DNA of 64,000 nucleotides from Cunninghamia lanceolata (taxonomy: Eukaryota > Streptophyta > Pinopsida > Cupressales > Cupressaceae): positions 9,194,501 to 9,258,500 of the forward strand of contig BSBN01000233.1 in the NCBI GenBank assembly GCA_027924645.1. The letters run 5' to 3'. The position numbers and the translations under genes are program-made. Shown piece by piece: positions 11,986-23,609 of the stretch. How positions within the stretch are numbered: position 1 is the first letter of the stretch; the number at the start of each line of letters is the position of its first letter. A model generated the notes under the pieces. That model saw nothing but the letters and a program-made list of their open reading frames with translations. It was not told where the DNA came from and ran no database searches.

Positions 11986-14017
11986 GGGTTAGATTTTTAT
12001 GAGTTGGATAAAATTTTAGTAGTGTTAAAATATGAGTGAATTTGGGGGAGACTCTTGAAAGGAGTAGAGGACAAGGACATTTTCAATGTCATTATTCTGC
12101 TAAAAGTTGTATGTGCCAATTATATTCCAATCAATTATTTCAACTTTTTTATGGTTCTCTTCATTTGGTATTCATATATTTTATCTTATTTTATAGAAAT
12201 CAATTTTTTGGTGAAGTTTTGTAAAGGTGCCTAAGATTTAATGTCTTTTGAAATGAGATTCAGAAGTGATGCATGATTTCTATAGATGTAATATTGTGTT
12301 TTCATGCTTTCATTTTGATTTCTCAGAAATTCCTTAGAATCTTGCATTTATAAATGTCATTGGTAGAGTGTAATGCTAATCACAATATTGTAGGTTAATG
12401 GAATTTCATTAGACCTTATGGAGGAAGGTTAGAAAACCAAGTGCAAAGCTAGCCTTCTTTTCATTTTATTTTACTTCTCCAAGACTCTTAAAAAATTTAT
12501 CTTTTTTTAATAAATTGCTAGAGTAGGAGTAGATTAGGAACTATCTTACTTAAACATCTTAAATAACATCATAAGAATAAGTACTTGATGTAAAATATTT
12601 CATCTAGATCAATCATATTTCAGTCATTAATTCAAAATACCAACATAGGCCCCTTGAACAAACAAATCACATTGACCACTTAGATAAGAAAAAGTATAGA
12701 GTAGTTAAAGTAGTTTATTTCCAAGAACTCTTTAATCCAAAGCATAAGAATTTATTGTTTGAATAGTTAGTTTTCATTAATATTGTTGAAATTGTCTATA
12801 GTTTTGTTAAATTATTATTTTAAATTTAGTTAAGATAGTTAGGAGTGTGTGCATGTTACTTAAAAAAGATAGGAAAATTGCTAGGTAAAGACTCCTTAAC
12901 TACCATACTACAAATAATCATGGACACTTCATAGGTTGGAATTAGAAATTCATCTATTAAAGTGTGAGATACAATGATGTCTCATCAACATGTGCAATAG
13001 TACAGGGAACATGTTCCTAGTGCACTATAAGATTGTAGTGTTATGCCTTGCATACATGTCCCTCCTTTACTTTGTCTCCCTCCTTTTCTTTTTTCTTTTG
13101 TGATGTATTTTTTGGTTCCTTTTTTTTTATTTTGTGCTAAGGACTTGATTTTGTTTTGTCTTGATTGATTTTGGTCTTTGTGATGAACTTTTTATGTTAA
13201 AAAAATGCTAAAATCCATGAAATCGATGTTTGAGTAGGATAAGTGTCTTTGATTTTATGTTTTTGCCTTCATGGGATGTTGGGGTTTCTATGGAGCCAGG
13301 GACATGATACAATGTACCCATGTGTTCTTGATCCCCCATTTTTTATTTTTTGTTTTCTTTTTTTCTTTTTTGGGGGTTTCAACGTTTTTAGAGACTTGGG
13401 GAAATGTCCCAAATTCCCCATGTCCTCTCAATTCCTCATTTTTTTATTTTATGTTTTTTTCCTTCTTTAGAGGATTTTGGGGTTTCTAAGGACCTAGGGA
13501 TATGTCTTAATGTCTCCATATCCTCACGGTCCCTTGTTTTTTATTGTGTTTTTTTTTAATTTTTGGGGGGATTTTGGGGTTTGTGGGAACATAGGAGCAT
13601 GTCCCAAAGTCCTGATGTCCTCATAGACCCCCACTTTTTTATTTTGTGCTTCTCTTTCACAGGGACTTATGATTTTTGGGGACCTAGGGACATGTCCCAA
13701 AGTCCCCATGTCCTCCTGATCCCCCATTTTTTATTTTATGTTTTTTTTTTTCCTTTTGGGAATTCTAGGTTTTTTGGGGACCTAGGGACATGTCCATATG
13801 TTCCTGTTGGTTCCCATGTCCCTATGTCCTTCTAGGGCCCCATTCCCCCTAGGGATGTCCCTATGTCCTTTTGGGTTCCCATTCCCCCTTGTGATGTGCC
13901 TATGCCCTTTTAGGTTCCTATTTCCCCTAGGGGTGTTCCAATGTCCTTTCAAGTTCCCATTCTCCCTAACACTATGCCTATGTCCTTCTGGGTTTCCATT
14001 CCCCATGGGCATGTATC
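11476..14017. repeat. Second copy of the tandem duplication (LTR end + spacer)
   Basis: 11476-14017 repeats 1-2544 at an offset of about 11,475 bases, including the LTR/GGGTT junction, the AT-rich spacer, the 99-bp array and the start of the 39-bp array. The duplicated unit is therefore one element A plus one spacer. Copies differ by only occasional substitutions and 1-2 base indels. No gene is seen in 11991-14017. The copy is cut at 14017 by element D. Confidence 0.88.
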
Positions 14018-14074
14018 TGTTGGAAATTAAGGTGTCTCAAACTTTGCAAATTCTTAGCATTATTTATTTATTTG
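14018..14074 (+). repeat. Element D 5' LTR, first segment
   Basis: These 57 bases match the start of D's 3' LTR at 63174 (AATTAAGGTGTCTCAA...CATTATTTATTTATTTG). The match stops at ATTTG (14070-14074), where E is inserted, and resumes at 57962. Confidence 0.9.
14070..14074. repeat. Target-site duplication of element E (left)
   Basis: ATTTG lies here and again at 57962-57966. In D's uninterrupted 3' LTR the same stretch occurs once (TTATTTATTTGTATATT near 63222-63235), which confirms the insertion point. Confidence 0.88.
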
Positions 14075-15075
14075 TCTTATGGGTAAAATTGGATAATATC
14101 AAAATGCATTATAAACCCGATAACTCAATGGAATATGCAAATAACAAAGATTAAAACAAATAAACAAACTTACAGAGCTTTATCACCTCACGGCTTCCAT
14201 TGTTCGCCTATTCTCGATCGATCTTTGGTGATGAATGTAGCCCTCAGGAAGCTTGCTTCCTTGCTTTGTTTCCTCAAGATGACAATGGAGAAATGGTTCA
14301 GATACTTATTGTATTGAAGATGAGATTCAATAAAATGTAGGATGGATAATGGACAATGCAAGAGTGGGTGTGCCAATGTCGTGCTATGGATTTGACAGAG
14401 TAATCTTACTTGAAAGCTTCTTGATATGAAATGGAAGAATAGAAGAGTATTTATAGAATTATGTGAGAGAAGATCAATGGTAGAGGATGTTTGAGAGAAC
14501 GTGTGCGAATAAAAAGAAGACATGTGTCATTCAAAAAGTTGCTTTGTTTGAGTTAACTACTTTCTTGATGAGGATGAGCTTTGATTTAAAAAATTAGAAT
14601 ATATTTTTCTAATTTAAGAGTTTGTTGATAAAAACAAGGTTGCTTTAATTTAGTTAACTCAGCTTTTGCTTTTGCATGACAAGGAAGATTTATTTTTAGA
14701 AGATTTGGAAGATAAGAAAGCAAATTAAATTAATAAATTTATTTAATTGTTTGTGCAAGATTCAGAAGAATAAATAAAATATTTGATTATATTTTATTTT
14801 TGGAGATTGAGATTTGATTTAAATAAGTTTACATTTTATTTAAATTTGGAAGAATGAATGATTTAATTAAATAATTAAAATTATTTAATTGTTTGGAAGA
14901 ATAAAGTTGATATCGATGAAATTAATTAAATAAATGTAATTTATTCAATTAATGGGAGGAAAATGAATCAAATAAATAAATTGATTTATTTATTTATTGA
15001 TAGAGGAATATTAAGATGAAATAAATATTTAAAATATTTATTTAGATAGAGTCATGTCATTTTTAGGTGTATACA
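14075..15075 (-). repeat. Element E 3' LTR
   Basis: It aligns with 56936-57961; the terminus TCTTATGGG here corresponds to TGTTACGGG in the other copy, and both end GTATACA. A minus-strand TATAAATA lies at 14448-14455, conserved in the other LTR. The outer third is very AT-rich with AATAAATTTATTT-like runs. There is no coding capacity beyond chance; the 111-codon frame at 14188-14523 has no recognised domain. Confidence 0.9.
14448..14455 (-). promoter_or_regulatory. TATA box in element E 3' LTR
   Basis: The minus strand reads TATAAATA in the context TTCTATAAATA. The same motif is kept at 57308-57315 in the 5' LTR. Position within the LTR, about 630-650 bases from the U3 edge, fits a retroelement promoter. 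Confidence 0.55.
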
Positions 15076-15089
15076 TTTTACCCCTCTTT
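15076..15089 (-). promoter_or_regulatory. Element E polypurine tract
   Basis: The minus strand reads AAAGAGGGGTAAAA directly before the LTR terminus TGTATACACC, the expected plus-strand primer. Confidence 0.85.
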
Positions 15090-15350
15090 GATGCAATGTG
15101 TTTTATCACGTTGTTTCAAAGATTAAGAATTTTTTACAATGATACATGCCCCAATTTGCCCCTGGTACAAGTTTAATGATAGGATGCCCCTTTGGGAGAT
15201 TGGACGGGAAGAAGGTAGAAGGCGTGAGATGGACAATCTCATAAAGAAGAAGGTGAAAAATAGGTTAGATTGAAGAAAACATGACATGGTTCAGAGAAAC
15301 AGGCATGGGAAGTAGTCACAGTTGTCACACAGTCAGCTATGGTTCACTTG
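15090..15350. other. Element E 3' region, no gene seen
   Basis: This short stretch between the polypurine tract and the antisense TATA box holds no frame or motif I recognise. It would act as the upstream promoter region of the antisense gene. Confidence 0.4.
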
Positions 15351-15360
15351 CTATATATAG
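15351..15360 (+). promoter_or_regulatory. TATA box of the antisense PMD gene in E
   Basis: CTATATATAG on the plus strand is a near-ideal plant TATA box, about 110 bases upstream of the first plausible ATG (15461) and followed by a pyrimidine-rich leader. It is oriented against E's own transcription, so the antisense gene appears to have its own promoter inside the element. Confidence 0.55.
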
Positions 15361-15599
15361 GAGCTAGGTCCACAACTCCTATTCATTTGCACACTTGTCC
15401 TTAGTTGGTTTGTCCTTGAGAGCTTAGGAGAGTAGAGGAGCTAGAGCAGTCAACAGATATATGGATATTTCTTACAAGGAGCACCAGTTTGAGCAAGTTT
15501 GATAGTTTGATCGGCCACCTAAGGAAAGACCACTAGTATGTAGTTCGACAAAACTCATTTAAAGTCATTTATTAGGGCATTAAATGCTAGGGAAAAATA

Positions 15600-15860
15600 G
15601 TTAGGATAGATGCACCAAACTATAGTTCAGCGCATAGGTGCCTCGAAATGGCACATATGCTAGGAAACTGTGTATTTGAGTGATCTTTCAGTGCATATGA
15701 TAAATCTGTGCATATAGGATAGGAATCGGTGCATCTACTGTAGAACTACACATTTGACACAACAAGCGGTGCATATGCTAGAATGACACATATATGTCAA
15801 GGAACGGTGCATTCACGGTGAAGCAGTGCATCTGATATGATTCAACGTATTGGCTACCTA
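15600..15860. repeat. Scattered GTGCAT/GTGCATATG motif cluster
   Basis: Short words such as GGTGCATATGC, GTGCATATG, GGTGCATC, GTGCATTC and TGTGCATATAGG recur every 20-40 bases. Related TGTGCAG and ATATGCACC words cluster in E's 5' leader (55170-55330 and 56540-56830). The copies are too short and irregular to be a clean tandem array. It may be an RNA or protein binding-site cluster, or a decayed minisatellite. Confidence 0.4.
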
Positions 15861-17489
15861 GCTCGATGCTTTTGCACTAGGATAGTTAGCTAACTTAATG
15901 AAATTAACCCAATTGGCACCTTGATTGATGCGTCAATTGATAAGCGATCTTTGAGATTGTCAGGAATCTAGTCAAGAGATGATATGTTTTTTTGACCAAT
16001 TTTGATATGTTAAGTCAGTGATAGGATAATTTGATTGTTTTGAGTATGTTTGTTTGGATATGGGTTTTTTTGCTTGACGCTATGCTTTGCTTGGTTGCAG
16101 GAGGACATTCATGATATTCTAATGTCACGAGAGCAGTGTCCTTTGCCACTGTTGCAGTGGTATATGCTTACGGAGATGGACCGCGAGGCTCTTGGTGCTA
16201 TGGGTCTAGCTTATGTTTGTTTCATGCCCGAGGTTCATGCAAACCTTAGTCTGCTAACTGCTGCGGTGGAGTGATTCCACAGTGAGGACGGGACTTTCCA
16301 TCTATCAACCAGGAGATGGCGATCACTCTAAAGGACGTTTATAGGATTCTGCATCTTCCTATTCAGGGCGAGTTGGTAGAGTATGATCCACAACGTGATG
16401 TAGGATTGGTAGATTGCAGACATATTTTTGATGACCTAGAGCTTGATGAGTAGGTGATTTCACGGTAGGACATACATGACTATTATGACTACTTCCTGGG
16501 GATACTGGCAGGATTGATCGGTAGTGCAGTATGCCCAGATAAGAGATGACATGGGTTCCCAATTTGCTGGGGGAGGGTAATGGACAGTATGATTACTAAC
16601 GAGACTTGATACTCACGGGGTGTGTGCATGCTTGGACACTTGTATAGGGATATGCACCAGGTTGTGTACCACTAAGGGGCTAGCTTGTCAGCAGGTGTGT
16701 CTCTTTGACAGTTTTCATTGTGGGAGCACATAGCGATCACACGTCTGATCTGTGTTTTTGTGAGATAGCAGGGAGAGCCATATAGTTATGGTTATGCAAA
16801 ATTTATTTCCCAGCACAAGCTAGGAAAGCTTGAGTACTAGAGACGTGCTAGATAATGTAGATATAGTTATCTAGTGCCCATACCTAGACTACAAGGTATG
16901 GGATGATGAGGACGACAAGTTGCCACACTATTTCCAGACTTGGTGGCTCATTGGCAGGATGCGGTACATACTAGAGCATCAGATTGTTAACAGAGTGCAG
17001 AGGTAGTTTGGAAGAGTGTAGGGTAGGCCACAACAAGTGGTACAGCAGTAGGTATCCCAGTAGCAGGTGCAGGGATAGGGAGAGCAGGCTCCACAGCCTA
17101 ACTTACAGCAGTAGGCCATTACTGCATTACAAGGTCAAGTGAGGCAGCTGAGGGTACACCTTAGAGCAGTAGAGTCTCAGAGAGAGGTAGACACAAGATA
17201 GGTATCAGAGATCTCTAGAGAGCAATACTCTACCTTAGCGAGGGTGCAAGCTATCAGATTAGAGAGAGATGCAGTAGTGGCAGCCCTAGGTACAGATGGT
17301 ACCACTAGCTTTTTAGTGACATAGGTGCAGCAGGCACAGGCACATCTTGCATAGGCACAGACACAGCTAGCACAGGTACAAGGGCAGCTAGTACAAGTAC
17401 AGGGTGAACTTGCTAGAGCACAGGCTCAAAAATAGTACTGAAGAGGACTATATCATGGGGCAGTGCCGGTAGACCAGCGTGCACCTAGG

Positions 17490-17494
17490 TATAG
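17490..17494. repeat. Target-site duplication of element B (left)
   Basis: TATAG here and at 45641-45645 flank the TGTTGGTC and CACAACA termini of B. Removing B and one TATAG restores the reading frame of the PMD gene (APRYR then SQSMASQRVGGS), independent support for the boundaries. Confidence 0.9.
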
Positions 17495-18474
17495 TGTTGG
17501 TCATGATGTTAGTCAAAAACAAGCATAGAATAAAAGTACACATTAACCTTTATTCATCTTGAAAGATACTATGAATTCAAGGAATTCATGATCCCAAGTC
17601 TCTAGTGATTAGGTCTTAATCGTCTGAAGTTACTCAGAGGTTAATGTGAGTTGTTGTTTCCATTTTGGGGCCTTACGTGGAAGTTTATCATCATCATGAT
17701 TCTCCTGCAGAAATTCTTTACAGAGAAGTCATATTATGTAGTTATTTGGTGAAAAGATGCAGAAATACCTCAATCTTTGCATGATATTCTCAATTGTATG
17801 CTTTGTATTCAAATATGCTAAATATTTGCGTTTATCTATGAGATGTCTGCATATTTGTGTTATTTTCTTAAGATCATCAATTATTTGCAATTATGGGGAT
17901 GGAATGCTCTGAAATTTAAAAGAAATGGAAGAAATGCTTCTAATTAAAGTTGAACCTTTAGCTTTTGAACCACACGTATATTAGATACTATCATGAAGAG
18001 AAGAAAACCAAACCATATTTTCACCAGGACATTCCACAGCTAGATATAGTTGATGCTAACTTCAAAGGAATTTGTATGAAGACAACACATGTAACTAGAC
18101 ATGCACTCCAAGGGATGCAGCAAATCACCACATATATCCAGAAATCATACACTGATTACTTAAGATTTACTATGAATTGTAATCGACACAGTCTTCTCAT
18201 TCATTAAGCATGCAAAAATATAAATGTATACAAAAACTTTGAAATGAGCTCTGAATGTTTCAGCAGACGGATTTCAATTAAGTTTTGAATGTTTACAATA
18301 AGGCATTCCACCACCTTTTATAGAATAAGGTGAGGAATCCGTTACAAAAGATCTACAATCTTGATTTATCAATGCAAATCTACGGTCATCATTCTCTTGA
18401 CTTTATCAATCTTTACAAAAATGGCACAAGTTGCCAACTGGCAACTATCTATATTACTTATGTTTATATCCCCT
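17495..18474 (-). other. Terminal non-coding part of B's LTR
   Basis: It holds no gene. It is homologous to 32695-33674 and, more distantly, to the first kilobase of C's LTR (for example the CACCAGGACATTCCACA block and the AATTCATGATCCCAAGTCTC block). Conservation with C suggests it holds cis-acting sequence such as R/U5 and polyadenylation signals. Confidence 0.6.
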
Positions 18475-21400
18475 CTATGATGTATCTTCATCATGTTCCT
18501 CAGCTGATTCATGTGGATCATCATCATGTGCATCACTTCCTGAACTTTCACTATCCTGATGATGATGATGCCGCATATAGGGCTGCATGCTGCTCCGGAT
18601 CTGCTCATATGAATGCACAACCTGATCCATTCCTCTGCCATCTTGAGTCTTTGCTTTGATGATGGCGTGCTTATGTGCTTCATACTTATCTCTGCTATTA
18701 TCTGGCTTATTTTTCTTGTCCTGCAGTGTTTCATTATATTTTTCCATCTTGACCTTGATCTTCATTATTTTATCTATAAGTTCCTCTGTCAAGTGGACAG
18801 GTGGACCATCTGCTTTTGATTGGAAGTTACTGTGTAGAGCTTTGATGGTAGACTCTTCGTCTTGATTTTCTATTTTCCCTTCCACCTTTCCTTCGAATGT
18901 TTCTAATATCTCTGCCTCTTCGCCCATTAAATCGTGTAGCCTCATGTTGATATCCCTTAGATTATTATTGCATCTTTTGAGGACTCCACATTCAAACTGA
19001 ATGTCCTTGTACCAAATGTCTACCAACAATGCGGTATTACTGTTCAGTACTTGCTTACTGATAAGCAGTTGAGGATTTATCCTCTTTATTTCTCCCAAAA
19101 GGCTTAGGACCCTTTCCAGTTTATAAGACCTTTTCCCAGTCTGCATTTGCAATTTATCCACCTTGGTCCTGGAGTCACTTAGAATGCTCCACCTCTTCAA
19201 AGAGGCCTTCACTATTTCTACAGCATCATCCAATGTGGATGACATCCATTTTTTTATCACAAATGCCTCATGTTTCATGAGTCTAACTTATTTACCTTTT
19301 TTCCTGAGAAATGGTAGTCAATGGGACTACATGTTCAGTTGAAGTATCATCAGGATTAATCAGCCTCTTTATGTAGGCATGCAACTAAGTAATGTGCTCT
19401 TTATGTTGCTTATTCTTCTCCTTCTCTCTTTTCACCTTTTGAATTAGAGAGTCAATAATGTCTTTGCCCTCTTGACCTTCTTGGTCCTCATTGGGAAAAC
19501 CCAGATCTACTGTGCTAATTTGAAATTCATCTACAGTAATTTTACCTTTTTCTTTCTCCACCGCAGGTATGGCAATTTGTGCAGTCCTTCTCCCAGTTGC
19601 CGGATCTTTCTTGATGGCCAATGTCATTCTGGCCTTCCTCCTAGGTTTCATTATATCCGTGGAGAACAAGGTGGAGACATCAAATTCCTGAATTTCAAGT
19701 TCTTCCTCTATATTTACTTCTTTCACCAACTACGGAGGCACCTGATCATGTTTTTAAGCATCATCATGATGTTCACCCATATCTCCCATTTCTGTCAGCA
19801 GATGTGGTGGAGATGGTGATTTTCTCATTTCTTCTTCTTGATGCTTGCTTTGTTGTTGATCCTGCGGCACGTCCTCCTGTTGAGGGGCTTCTTTCTCTGG
19901 AGGAGCATCCTCTCGGTGCGGGGAATCTTGTGGTACATCTGTATGTTGATCATGATGATCATGATCTTTCTCTGTCATTACTTCATCTGTTTTCAACTCT
20001 TCCCCTTGTTGTTTATCCACTGCACTGGATACTATGGATTCTGCCTGAAGTGCTAGCAGTTGTTCTGTAGCCACTATTTGTTCTGAGCCTGCACTATCAA
20101 CTTCTTGTATTTTGGCAGCTGGATCCTCTATTGTTTCCTCCTTTTCATCAGCCTTCGTTTCTTGAACCTCAACTATAACAGGTTCCGCTGATGTATCCTA
20201 TGGGCTTTGTTGGCCTAATTCAAGAGCATGACTTTCTGACTCTACCATCTCTATTTCTTCTATTGATTGCCCTTTGTCAGATGATCCTGCTGGCTGCTCA
20301 GGACTTACATCCTGCTTCTCTGTCAGGTCTACCACTGCAGGGCTTGTCACCTCTGTGATTAATGCTTCTAGCCCTATTTCTTGAGCTACCTGCTCTGGGC
20401 TCTTTTCTTGCTCTTCTTCCACTTGCTTCATCTCCTCAAGCATAGTTTGAACTGGTGGAGGCTTGTGAGGAGTCATACTTATCTCAGTAGCAAGTGTTTC
20501 CATCTTTTGTGCAGCCACATCCTGCACCACCTCATCATCAGACAAGTTTATTGTCTCGTCTAACAAGACATACCCTTCTGCTTGTGTTTGGGCAGCTTCT
20601 TTTATTTGTTCTTCTGCAAGTTCAGTTTTGAACTTGACGATGGTAGGAAGTGGAACATTATGTTGAAGTTTCTTAGGTACTTCACTACCTGCCCCTTGTA
20701 ATAGTGTAGGGGTTTGTTTTATTTCACCTCTCATAGAGGTTCTTTGTTTCTTAGGTGTGGTGGACACTAGCACCTGTGGAGCTCTTCTTTTTCTCTTTAT
20801 AATTAATGGAGCCTCTTTTTCTTCAGGCTCTTCCTCCATGAGGATATCCTCTTGTCCTGGTTTCCTCGAGGATTGACCCACTTCCAGGGTCTCAGTGATT
20901 CCAGCCTCTGCTGTCTTACTCTTCTTGGGTTTTTCTTTCTTTGGAGGGGATGCTGATTCTAATTCTGATCCTGATCCTACTGCCTCCTCAGCTACAAATA
21001 CTACCCTATCAATTATAACCCATTTGGGTTCTTTATCCACCTTTTTGCCCCTTGGGGGTCTTTTGCTCTATTGTTGTGGTGGAGGGATTCTATCTCCCTT
21101 GGTCTTCCTCTTCTCATTTAGGAAGTCATCATACTCATCCCCAGGGATATCCTGCCCCTTCTTCTTGTTGTCCACCGTAATGGCAACACCTTTCTTCTTC
21201 AGTGCCTCTACCTGCTCATCAACCCAAGCTTGGGTTAGTTGTATGGTCTTGCCAATGAATGGGTCCAAGGATATGTCTCCTTGCATGGTGAGGTCAGGCA
21301 CAGAGATGGTGTCATTATATATCTTTTTTTGCTCATATTCATCTTCCATGATCCTACCATCATCCTTCTTCAATTGTTGGGGGATGGAGATGCAATCAAA

Positions 21401-23085
21401 GGTTCTTATTTGGTTCAAAGTTAACCTTTGATACCTTCTTCTTCTGGCTTCTACCTCATCTTCACAGTCGGCCCAAAAATCCTCTAGGTGCCTCTGATGA
21501 ATAGGCTTTCCTACTATCTTCTACATCTTGCCGTAAGGATCATATGGTCTCGTTAATGGAAAAGGCTGTAGATTCACTTTATTTAGGGTGACCATCACCT
21601 TGTTTATATTATTAGAGTCAGGGCACATGTAGTAGCTGATGCTGACTGGGAACAAAATTGGTGGCAGCTTCTTGGCATCCTTGTACATCTTTATCATTGT
21701 GGAACCCTGCCTAATAAATTCCATTAATATTACTGCATCAGTTGGATACCTCGGCAGCATCAGGGGATGTCCCTCAAAACCTTCAACCCTTATATATGAA
21801 AAGGTTGCAAACTGTATGTACCGGGCTCCATTCCTATAAACTATTTCCTGAGCTTCCATGCTCAATCTCTTTGTTCTATCTTCTTCCATGGTCCTTACCA
21901 GATGCATGGAGAATGCATCATTGACCAGTTTGTAATCTTTGAGATAATTGATTCTCTACAGTTGGGGATGATGATCCCAGATATATGCAGCATTTGTGCC
22001 TATAAGCTTCCCATCTATAACGAAAGCATCAAAAGTGCCTTTGTAAGCACAAGAATAAACAATGTATGATGACATATAAAATGCACAATTTGAACCTCCT
22101 AGGTTCATCAGCTACTCATGAGAGCATCACTTATTATCTGGCCCCACAGTGGCTTGATATCTAAATACAGACACATCATTATTATTCCATACATCCAATC
22201 TCTGAAACTGCCAGCATCAAGCTGGCCTATTACTCTATTCACGAGTGCAATCATGTATTGGTATTCCTCACTGAAATCATATTTGAACAGGTGCACAGGA
22301 AGTTTGGCTGCTGCAGGATATGTGTTGTTCTCAGCCTGCCATTGATACATGTTCTTCCTGGCTGATTTCTTGTTGGCTTCATACTCCTTTTCTGACTTCC
22401 TCAGGTCTACGCTCTTAACTTTATTGCCCAGTGGCAATCCAAATGTCTGGGAGAGACCCTTGATAGAGAGGTCTGCATATATCCTCCCATGCTTCATCAC
22501 TTGCCTTGTCTAAGGATTATAATTCTGGGCACACTCGATGACGAGTTTTGGAGACTCCATGGAGTATGGAAATCTGGCAGCATTCCACATTCCTGATACG
22601 AACACTGCGTCCAGCACAGGACTCTTATCATTCCCATCATTTAGCCTAGCTAACCAGGCTTCCAAATTGGTGCTTCCTTGATGGGTATCTGTAATTGCAC
22701 CGTATTTGAACAGGACCCCCCTCTGAGAAGAGAACATGGGCCTACTAAATTCCTCTTGACACTTAACAAACTGCTTGTCAGCCATGAGTACCTGCAATTA
22801 ACAAAATCCCATCTCACAATGGGTATACACATGCATGCACATTGCAATTAACTTTATAAATCACCCTGCCTACTGCATCTTTTCAATATTACTTAGTCAC
22901 ATGGATGCATAAACCAGAATTTACATCATTGTACCAGAATAAAAACAACATGATGAGGGTTTCATTTACTTACCTGGTTATGCAGATTTTTCTTTTTATA
23001 CCAGTAGATTGCTAACGACGCTCTTAATTCAGCTGATGATTGCTTCCTTCCTTCTGTCTATGAGCTCAAATCATGCAACAATCGC
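18475..23085 (-). pseudogene. LTR-encoded long ORF of element B, unknown function
   Basis: A nearly continuous minus-strand frame runs from an exon at 22974-23085, across a predicted intron, to a stop at 18475, about 1,450 codons. It is broken by frameshifts near 22110 and 19300 and single stops (about 22508, 21956, 21519, 21066, 20197, 19752, 19384). The right LTR reads through several of these, so the ancestor was open. The N-terminal 450 residues look globular (MADKQFVKCQEEFSRPMF; YADLSIKGLSQTFGLPLG; MYGIIMMCLYLDIKPLWGQI) and match no family I know. The middle is acidic and lysine-rich with a KRKRR cluster at about 20783-20797, a possible nuclear signal. The C-terminal part has coiled-coil character and ends in a His run and an Asp/Glu/Ser tail. 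It is not gag, pol or a recognisable env. Confidence 0.7.
22792..22973 (-). other. Predicted 182-bp intron in the LTR gene
   Basis: On the minus strand the donor is AACCAG|GTAAGTAAATG and the acceptor is TTTTGTTAATTGCAG|GTACTC. Splicing joins YKKKNLHNQ in frame to VLMADKQFVK. The donor is unchanged in the right LTR (near 44260-44272), where the acceptor region is altered. Another acceptor-like CCTTATACAG ends at 23086, suggesting a further upstream intron whose donor I could not place. The first internal ATG after the intron is at 22785. Confidence 0.55.
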
Positions 23086-23567
23086 CTGTATAAGGATATG
23101 GAAGCTGGTGCTGTGTAAAATAATTTTATCGCTAGGTAAATGTAAAAACGACGGTTGAATTACCTTTTAACCTTGCAATTAGGGTAAATTTAGGGCAACT
23201 CTGACAACTTAGATTGTATTCCTTGATTATCCGTGCGAAAACGCAGGATCTCACCAGGTGTTTCATTGGGTTCTAGGGTCAGCGGGAACCACCTACCATG
23301 TCTGCGCACATTAAATGATAATGGTGGCAACGGGAGCGGGGGGATATCCATATGACAGGATATCATGAAGGCAGGATGATATTCACAAATATCAGGTCAA
23401 GTTTCAATATCGTCCTCCTCCCTCATATTGGAATTGCTATCGCTACAAGATTCGGGTGACAAAAGCACCCTTTTGGTTATGTTTGGTACATCAGGAGGAT
23501 ATTTCGATGTATCGGGTGATGTTTCAAATATGATGATGACGAGACAAATTTACATGTCTCTCTTTTG

Positions 23568-23597
23568 GAATATCAGGATGACGTCATCCTGATATTC
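23568..23597. promoter_or_regulatory. 30-bp perfect palindrome centred on TGACGTCA
   Basis: Arms GAATATCAGGATGAC and GTCATCCTGATATTC pair without mismatch. TGACGTCA (23579-23586) is the consensus bZIP (TGA/CREB-type) site. The same palindrome is intact in the other LTR at 44855-44884, although the LTRs differ elsewhere. It may be an enhancer site, or a cruciform or RNA hairpin element. Confidence 0.7.
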
Positions 23598-23609
23598 GCT
23601 CTTTGTTTC

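Larger units (their letters stand above)
15461..17494 (+). pseudogene. Antisense plant-mobile-domain (PMD) gene of element E, 5' part
   Basis: This plus-strand gene lies opposite to E between integrase and 3' LTR. An ATG at 15461 opens a short segment containing FDRPPKERPL after stops. A likely 3' splice site (TTGCTTGGTTGCAG) ends at about 16096; the next exon reads EDIHDILMSREQCPLPLLQW...LSLLTAAVE, then after a stop and frameshift EMAITLKDVYRILHLPIQGE, the signature of PMD proteins (E-M-T-x-TL-x-DV...LGLP-x-G). A C-terminal segment follows (PHYFQTWWLIGRMRYILEHQ), then a Q/A-rich coiled-coil-like tail at 17090-17440. It carries many stops. B interrupts it at 17494; the frame continues at 45646. 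Antisense extra ORFs are known from Tat-lineage elements. Confidence 0.72.

Noticed and set aside
14188..14523. 111-codon frame in E's LTR
   Set aside because: It lies in non-coding LTR and is disrupted in the other LTR.
20895..21431. 178-codon plus-strand frame, and similar ones at 34671-35258 and 34931-35365
   Set aside because: These are antisense shadows of the LTR gene of B; their residues are the hydrophobic complement of a Lys/Glu-rich frame.
18475..23085. LTR gene of B as an env gene
   Set aside because: No signal peptide, transmembrane segment or cysteine-rich ectodomain is visible, and it lies in the LTR and not between integrase and LTR.
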